Positions 60,835 to 64,000 of a DNA stretch of 64,000 bases are shown here, one piece after another. A model generated the notes under the pieces. That model was not told the DNA's origin, did no database searches, and saw nothing but the letters and a program-made list of their open reading frames with translations. Origin of the DNA: Salibacterium lacus (GTDB lineage Bacteria > Bacillota > Bacilli > Bacillales > Marinococcaceae); the NCBI RefSeq assembly GCF_042684865.1, contig NZ_JBHUML010000003.1, positions 124,001 through 188,000 on the forward strand, read 5' to 3'. Numbering within the stretch: the first letter of the stretch is position 1; each line of letters begins with the position of its first letter. The translations under genes and the position numbers were made by a program.

Positions 60835-61986
60835 CTACAGTTTGATTTCCGGTACGTCCACCCATTTTCGTTCTTCCCAGGACTGCAGGCCGAGATCGGA
60901 AAGCTGGGTTCCTTTCGCGCCTTCGAGAAGATCCCATGGAAACGGCTCATCGGAATGTACGTGTTTCAGGAACTGTTCCCACTGTACTTTGAAGCCGTTA
61001 TCAAAGAGTTGATTGTCCGGCACTTCCTGCCACTGGTCTTCAAAATCAAAAGGATTTTCGATATCCGGATTCCATACCGGTTTCGGTGTATTCACGCGGT
61101 GCTGTGTCTTGCATTCACGCAGTCCTGCGACCGCGCTTCCTTCGGTGCCGTCCACCTGAATGGTTAACAGGTCATCGCGGTTCACGCGTACCGCCCAGGA
61201 AGAGTTCGCCTGGACAATGACCCCGTTTTCGAGTTCAAATGTACCGTACGCGGCATCATCGGCTGTTGCTTTATAACGTTCCCCGTTTTCATCAACGCGC
61301 TCTTTAATATGCGTCGCGCCGAGGCATGTAAGGGATTTAACATTGCCGAACAGATTATCAATCACGTATCTCCAGTGGGCGAACATGTCGACGATAATGC
61401 CGCCGCCTTCTTCTTTTTTGTAGTTCCAGGACGGCCGCTGCCCTTCCTGCCAGTCTCCTTCAAATACCCAGTAACCGAATTCCATGCGCACAGAAAGCAT
61501 TTCGCCGAAGAATCCGGCATCAATGAGACGCTTGAGTTTCATGAGACCCGGGAGAAACAGTTTGTCCTGCACGACGCCGTTTTTCACCCCGGCTTCTCTT
61601 GCAAGACGTGCCAGTTCCACCGATTCTTCCACAGAGGTGGCTGTCGGCTTTTCGCAGTAAATGTGTTTCCCTGCTGCGATAGCCCTTTTGATGCCTTCAG
61701 CGCGGCGGACGGTCGTCTGTGAATCAAAATAGATTTGATTATAGGAATCTTCCAGTGCCGCTTCCAGATCCGTTGTCCAGCGGTCGATATTGTGGTCTTC
61801 AGCGAGCACCTGCAGTTTTTTCTCATTACGTCCGACAAGAACCGGGTCCGGCATGAGATATTCCCCGTCTCCAAGTGCCACGCCGCCTTGTTCCCGTATT
61901 GCCTTAATGGAACGGATCAAATGCTGATTCGTGCCCATCCGGCCTGTTACCCCATTCATGATAATTCCTATCTTTTGTACAGCCAT
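60835..61986 (-). CDS. Gfo/Idh/MocA-family sugar oxidoreductase
   Basis: This 383-residue NAD(P)-dependent dehydrogenase has an unusual Rossmann start (IGIIMNGVTGRMGTNQHLI), the family EKP motif in HIYCEKPTATSVEE, substrate-domain KNGVVQDKLFLPGLMKLKRLIDAGFFGEM and the GGGIIVDMFAHWRYVIDNLFG His region. It is the first gene of the three-gene operon and probably oxidises a sugar hydroxyl to a ketone. The downstream barrel and DUF993 proteins would then act on that ketone (inference). AGAGAGGGGATTCTCG precedes the ATG. Confidence 0.88.
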   Translation of the reverse strand: MAVQKIGIIMNGVTGRMGTNQHLIRSIKAIREQGGVALGDGEYLMPDPVLVGRNEKKLQVLAEDHNIDRWTTDLEAALEDSYNQIYFDSQTTVRRAEGIKRAIAAGKHIYCEKPTATSVEESVELARLAREAGVKNGVVQDKLFLPGLMKLKRLIDAGFFGEMLSVRMEFGYWVFEGDWQEGQRPSWNYKKEEGGGIIVDMFAHWRYVIDNLFGNVKSLTCLGATHIKERVDENGERYKATADDAAYGTFELENGVIVQANSSWAVRVNRDDLLTIQVDGTEGSAVAGLRECKTQHRVNTPKPVWNPDIENPFDFEDQWQEVPDNQLFDNGFKVQWEQFLKHVHSDEPFPWDLLEGAKGTQLSDLGLQSWEERKWVDVPEIKL

Positions 61987-62083
61987 CGAGAATCCCCTCT
62001 CTTCTATTCAATGTACCTTTATCTTATAAAAACGCATACAAGATGTCTTATTAGTTAGGGAACCTCCGTCTCAAAATCGGAAC

Positions 62084-62123
62084 AAAAAAAAGACACAAAG
62101 AAGAGTTCAGTCTTCTCCGTGTC
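62084..62123 (-). terminator. Terminator overlapping the 3' end of the AraC-type gene
   Basis: On the minus strand GACACGGAGAAGA pairs with TCTTCTTTGTGTC (two G-U pairs) around CTGAAC, followed by TTTTTTTT. The stop codon of the AraC-type gene lies inside the stem-loop. Confidence 0.85.
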
Positions 62124-62937
62124 CGGATTCCAGGTGGGAGGTGCGGTATTGGTTGGGCGGCACTCCGACATATTTTTTAAACACCCGGTAAAACGTCGAC
62201 ACCGATTCAAAACCGACTTCAAAACAGATGGAAGCAATGTCATTGTCGGTTTCAAGCAGCATGTCCTTAACGAGTTCGAGCCTGACTTCCGTCAAGTACT
62301 GCATCGGTGTTTTACCGTAATGTTCCTTGAATATGCTGTGCACGTACCGTGTGCTCATTCCCATTTTTTTCGAAAGATCCTCAGAGCCTGTGATTTCATA
62401 GTAGTGGGTATTGATATAATTACGGAGCCATTCGACACGCAGCTTATTCGTATCTGCTACCTGATTCGACTGATAGGAGCGCTTCATGACAAACAAAAGC
62501 TCGGCCAGAAAAATCTTCATCGCCAGCATCCTCAGGTTGTCTCCGTGGGACTGCTCATACAGCATCTTGCGGAGAAGCTGCCGGAGCTCACTGCTGTCAA
62601 ACAGGCTCATTTTCAGCACGTTGGACGTTTCAAATACAAGCGGAAGCAGTTCGGTGCGGACTTCCTCACTTAAAAAGAATTCATTGAATTCAAGCACGAG
62701 AACAGTCATTTTTGACGAGGAAAGAATCGAATGATTCGTGTACGGCGCGATAAGCACCACGTTGTCCGATTCCAGCGTGTGTTCTTTATGATTCAATGTG
62801 CACCGCCCGGTCCCATCCAGTACATAGAGTATCTGATGGGTCGAATGATGGTGGGTCTGTACCAAATCTTTTTCCTTATGTTTGCTTTCATAAAGTTTCA
62901 CTTCACGTACCTGCTGTTCTCCCGGCTTCTGTGTCAT
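62107..62937 (-). CDS. AraC-family regulator with cupin sensor domain
   Basis: The 276-residue protein has an N-terminal cupin-like domain (HHHSTHQILYVLDGTGRCTLNHKEHTLESDNVVLIAPYTNHSI, residues about 27-75) and a C-terminal AraC double HTH (DLSKKMGMSTRYVHSIFKEHYGKTPMQYLTEVRLELVKDML, then IASICFEVGFESVSTFYRVFKKYVGVPPNQYR). AAGGGGAACCTTGGC precedes the ATG. It lies directly upstream of, and co-oriented with, the oxidoreductase/DUF993 operon and probably activates it. Confidence 0.9.
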   Translation of the reverse strand: MTQKPGEQQVREVKLYESKHKEKDLVQTHHHSTHQILYVLDGTGRCTLNHKEHTLESDNVVLIAPYTNHSILSSSKMTVLVLEFNEFFLSEEVRTELLPLVFETSNVLKMSLFDSSELRQLLRKMLYEQSHGDNLRMLAMKIFLAELLFVMKRSYQSNQVADTNKLRVEWLRNYINTHYYEITGSEDLSKKMGMSTRYVHSIFKEHYGKTPMQYLTEVRLELVKDMLLETDNDIASICFEVGFESVSTFYRVFKKYVGVPPNQYRTSHLESGHGED

Positions 62938-63016
62938 GCCAAGGTTCCCCTTCCCCCATTCAGAGCGTCGTTTTCCTATAGTATACTACAGCTGAAAGCG
63001 GTTTGAATACAAAACG

Positions 63017-63056
63017 AAAAAAGCCGCTCTCCCACGGAACGGGGAAGCAGCGGCAT
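63017..63056 (-). terminator. Terminator of the mtlD transcript
   Basis: On the minus strand GCCGCT-GCTTCCCC pairs with GTGGGAG-AGCGGC and is followed by TTTTTT, six bases past the mtlD stop. Confidence 0.85.
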
Positions 63057-63061
63057 ACATA

Positions 63062-64000
63062 TTACCGGTCAAGGACTTTCTTGAGAAGCGGATGGCTTTC
63101 ATCGAGCTCTGTATAAACGGCGAGTGCCTGTTTTTTCCCTTCTGTCTCGATTTTTTGCTGCAGTTCAACAGCCTCCGGATCCTCTTTAACATCAAACATG
63201 AGACACGCGTCAATGACTGCAGCGAGCGCTTCCGGGTTTTCGTCCCGCTCCATCAGTTCAAGTGCCGGACGGATGAGTCTGTCTTTTGGACCGAGCTTGC
63301 GGATCGGGCCTCGTCCCACCCGTTCCACGGAGTCTGAAATGTGGGGATTACGGAAACGATCCATGATTTTGGAGCGGTACACTGCCATATCTTCTGAAGA
63401 AAATCCATGTTTTTGTTCGAGCAGGGTGCTCGTTTCGTTCAGCACATCTCCCATTTTTGAGGAAACTTCTGAAGAATCAGCTGCTTCCTTAATAGTAGCA
63501 AATCCTTCGGCAAAACCGTGATAGGCAAGTGCTGCATGACCGGTGTTTACGGTGAACAGTTTCCGTTCCATGTACGGAGTCAGGTCGTCCACGAAGGTAA
63601 CAGAAGGAATGTCCGGGCGTCCGCCCTTCAAAGCAGGTGTTTCGACCACCCATTCAAAAAACGGCTCCACGGTAACATCCAGCTTGTTTTCCTCAGGCTG
63701 CTGCGGGACGATGCGGTCAACCGCTGCATTTGCAAATCCTGCAAATGAAACAATCTGTTCCTGCTCCTCCTCTGTCATATGGTCAAAAATGTAGGACTTT
63801 AATTGATCTGTCGCCCCTGCCATATTTTCACACGCGATGATATTAACCGGAGCGGCTCCGGCCTCGATGCGTTTTTCGAGACCTGCAGCCAGTGCCGGAG
63901 CAATGCCCTTCAGTACATTCGGTCCGACAGCGGTTGTGATGAGATCCACTTCTGCTATCCGTTCGAGCAGCGCTTCTTCTTCCTTCGCACTGTGTACCGC
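63062..64000 (-). CDS. mtlD: Mannitol-1-phosphate 5-dehydrogenase, 5' end beyond the window
   Basis: The reading frame is open to the right edge, so about 312 C-terminal residues are visible of a protein normally near 385. It shows DLITTAVGPNVLKGIAPALA, NIIACENMAGATDQLKSYI, KLFTVNTGHAALAYHGF and KIMDRFRNPHISDSVERVGRGPIRKLGPKDRLI with the catalytic Lys/Asn/His residues of polyol dehydrogenases. It interconverts mannitol-1-phosphate and fructose-6-phosphate. Mannitol PTS genes probably lie just outside the window. Confidence 0.93.
   Translation of the reverse strand, partial: AVHSAKEEEALLERIAEVDLITTAVGPNVLKGIAPALAAGLEKRIEAGAAPVNIIACENMAGATDQLKSYIFDHMTEEEQEQIVSFAGFANAAVDRIVPQQPEENKLDVTVEPFFEWVVETPALKGGRPDIPSVTFVDDLTPYMERKLFTVNTGHAALAYHGFAEGFATIKEAADSSEVSSKMGDVLNETSTLLEQKHGFSSEDMAVYRSKIMDRFRNPHISDSVERVGRGPIRKLGPKDRLIRPALELMERDENPEALAAVIDACLMFDVKEDPEAVELQQKIETEGKKQALAVYTELDESHPLLKKVLDR

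Overview
The window looks like chromosome of a Gram-positive Bacillales bacterium, most likely a Bacillaceae species related to Bacillus. The signs are strong AGGAGG-type ribosome binding sites, an AraR-type arabinose system with TTGTACGTACAA operators, cre-like CcpA sites, Yes-type two-component and DUF624 sugar loci, AraM/EgsA, and Cys-anchored substrate-binding lipoproteins. Secreted proteins are rich in Asp/Glu, which fits a salt- or alkali-tolerant organism (inference). Almost the whole window is a plant cell wall and sugar utilisation region. No phage, transposase or CRISPR was seen.

Layout. 1-1300: the start of a gluconate-type FGGY kinase and a divergent RpiR regulator, then a 21-bp tandem repeat. 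1653-5494: galactonate dehydratase, two tandem CrcB fluoride channels, a tiny membrane gene split by an amber codon, and a GH4 glycosidase. 5588-7258: ribulokinase araB. 7398-15786: a rare-ketohexose-type cluster (epimerases, ribokinase-like kinase, Rbs-type ABC importer, DeoR regulator). 16095-32136: the arabinose/arabinan region. It holds araD, an alkaline phosphatase, a repeat-rich element, araA1, araE, the seven-gene operon araN-araP-araQ-DUF624-abnA-abfA-araA2, and araR. 32353-37923: araM with a macrodomain protein and a MarR regulator, a Drr-type ABC exporter, and a PLD-like enzyme. 38048: tRNA-Arg(CCU). 38318-44282: the rhamnose operon (aldolase/dehydrogenase fusion, an ASRT-family small protein, isomerase, kinase, DeoR regulator). 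44538-55632: a short-chain dehydrogenase and a Yes-type two-component/ABC/GH42/SGNH-esterase cluster. 55680-61986: a TRAP transporter and a three-gene oxidoreductase/DUF993/TIM-barrel operon, followed by an AraC regulator. 63062-64000: 3' part of mtlD.

How it works together. Six AraR operators sit at araB, araD, araA1, araE, araN and araR. The scattered ara genes therefore form one regulon that takes up arabinan fragments, trims them with GH43 and GH51 enzymes, and feeds arabinose through AraA, AraB and AraD into the pentose phosphate pathway. The rhamnose and Yes-type loci suggest use of rhamnogalacturonan or galactan side chains. The least understood unit is MocA-type oxidoreductase + DUF993 + isomerase with its AraC regulator and neighbouring TRAP importer. 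It is the best candidate here for an undescribed catabolic pathway.
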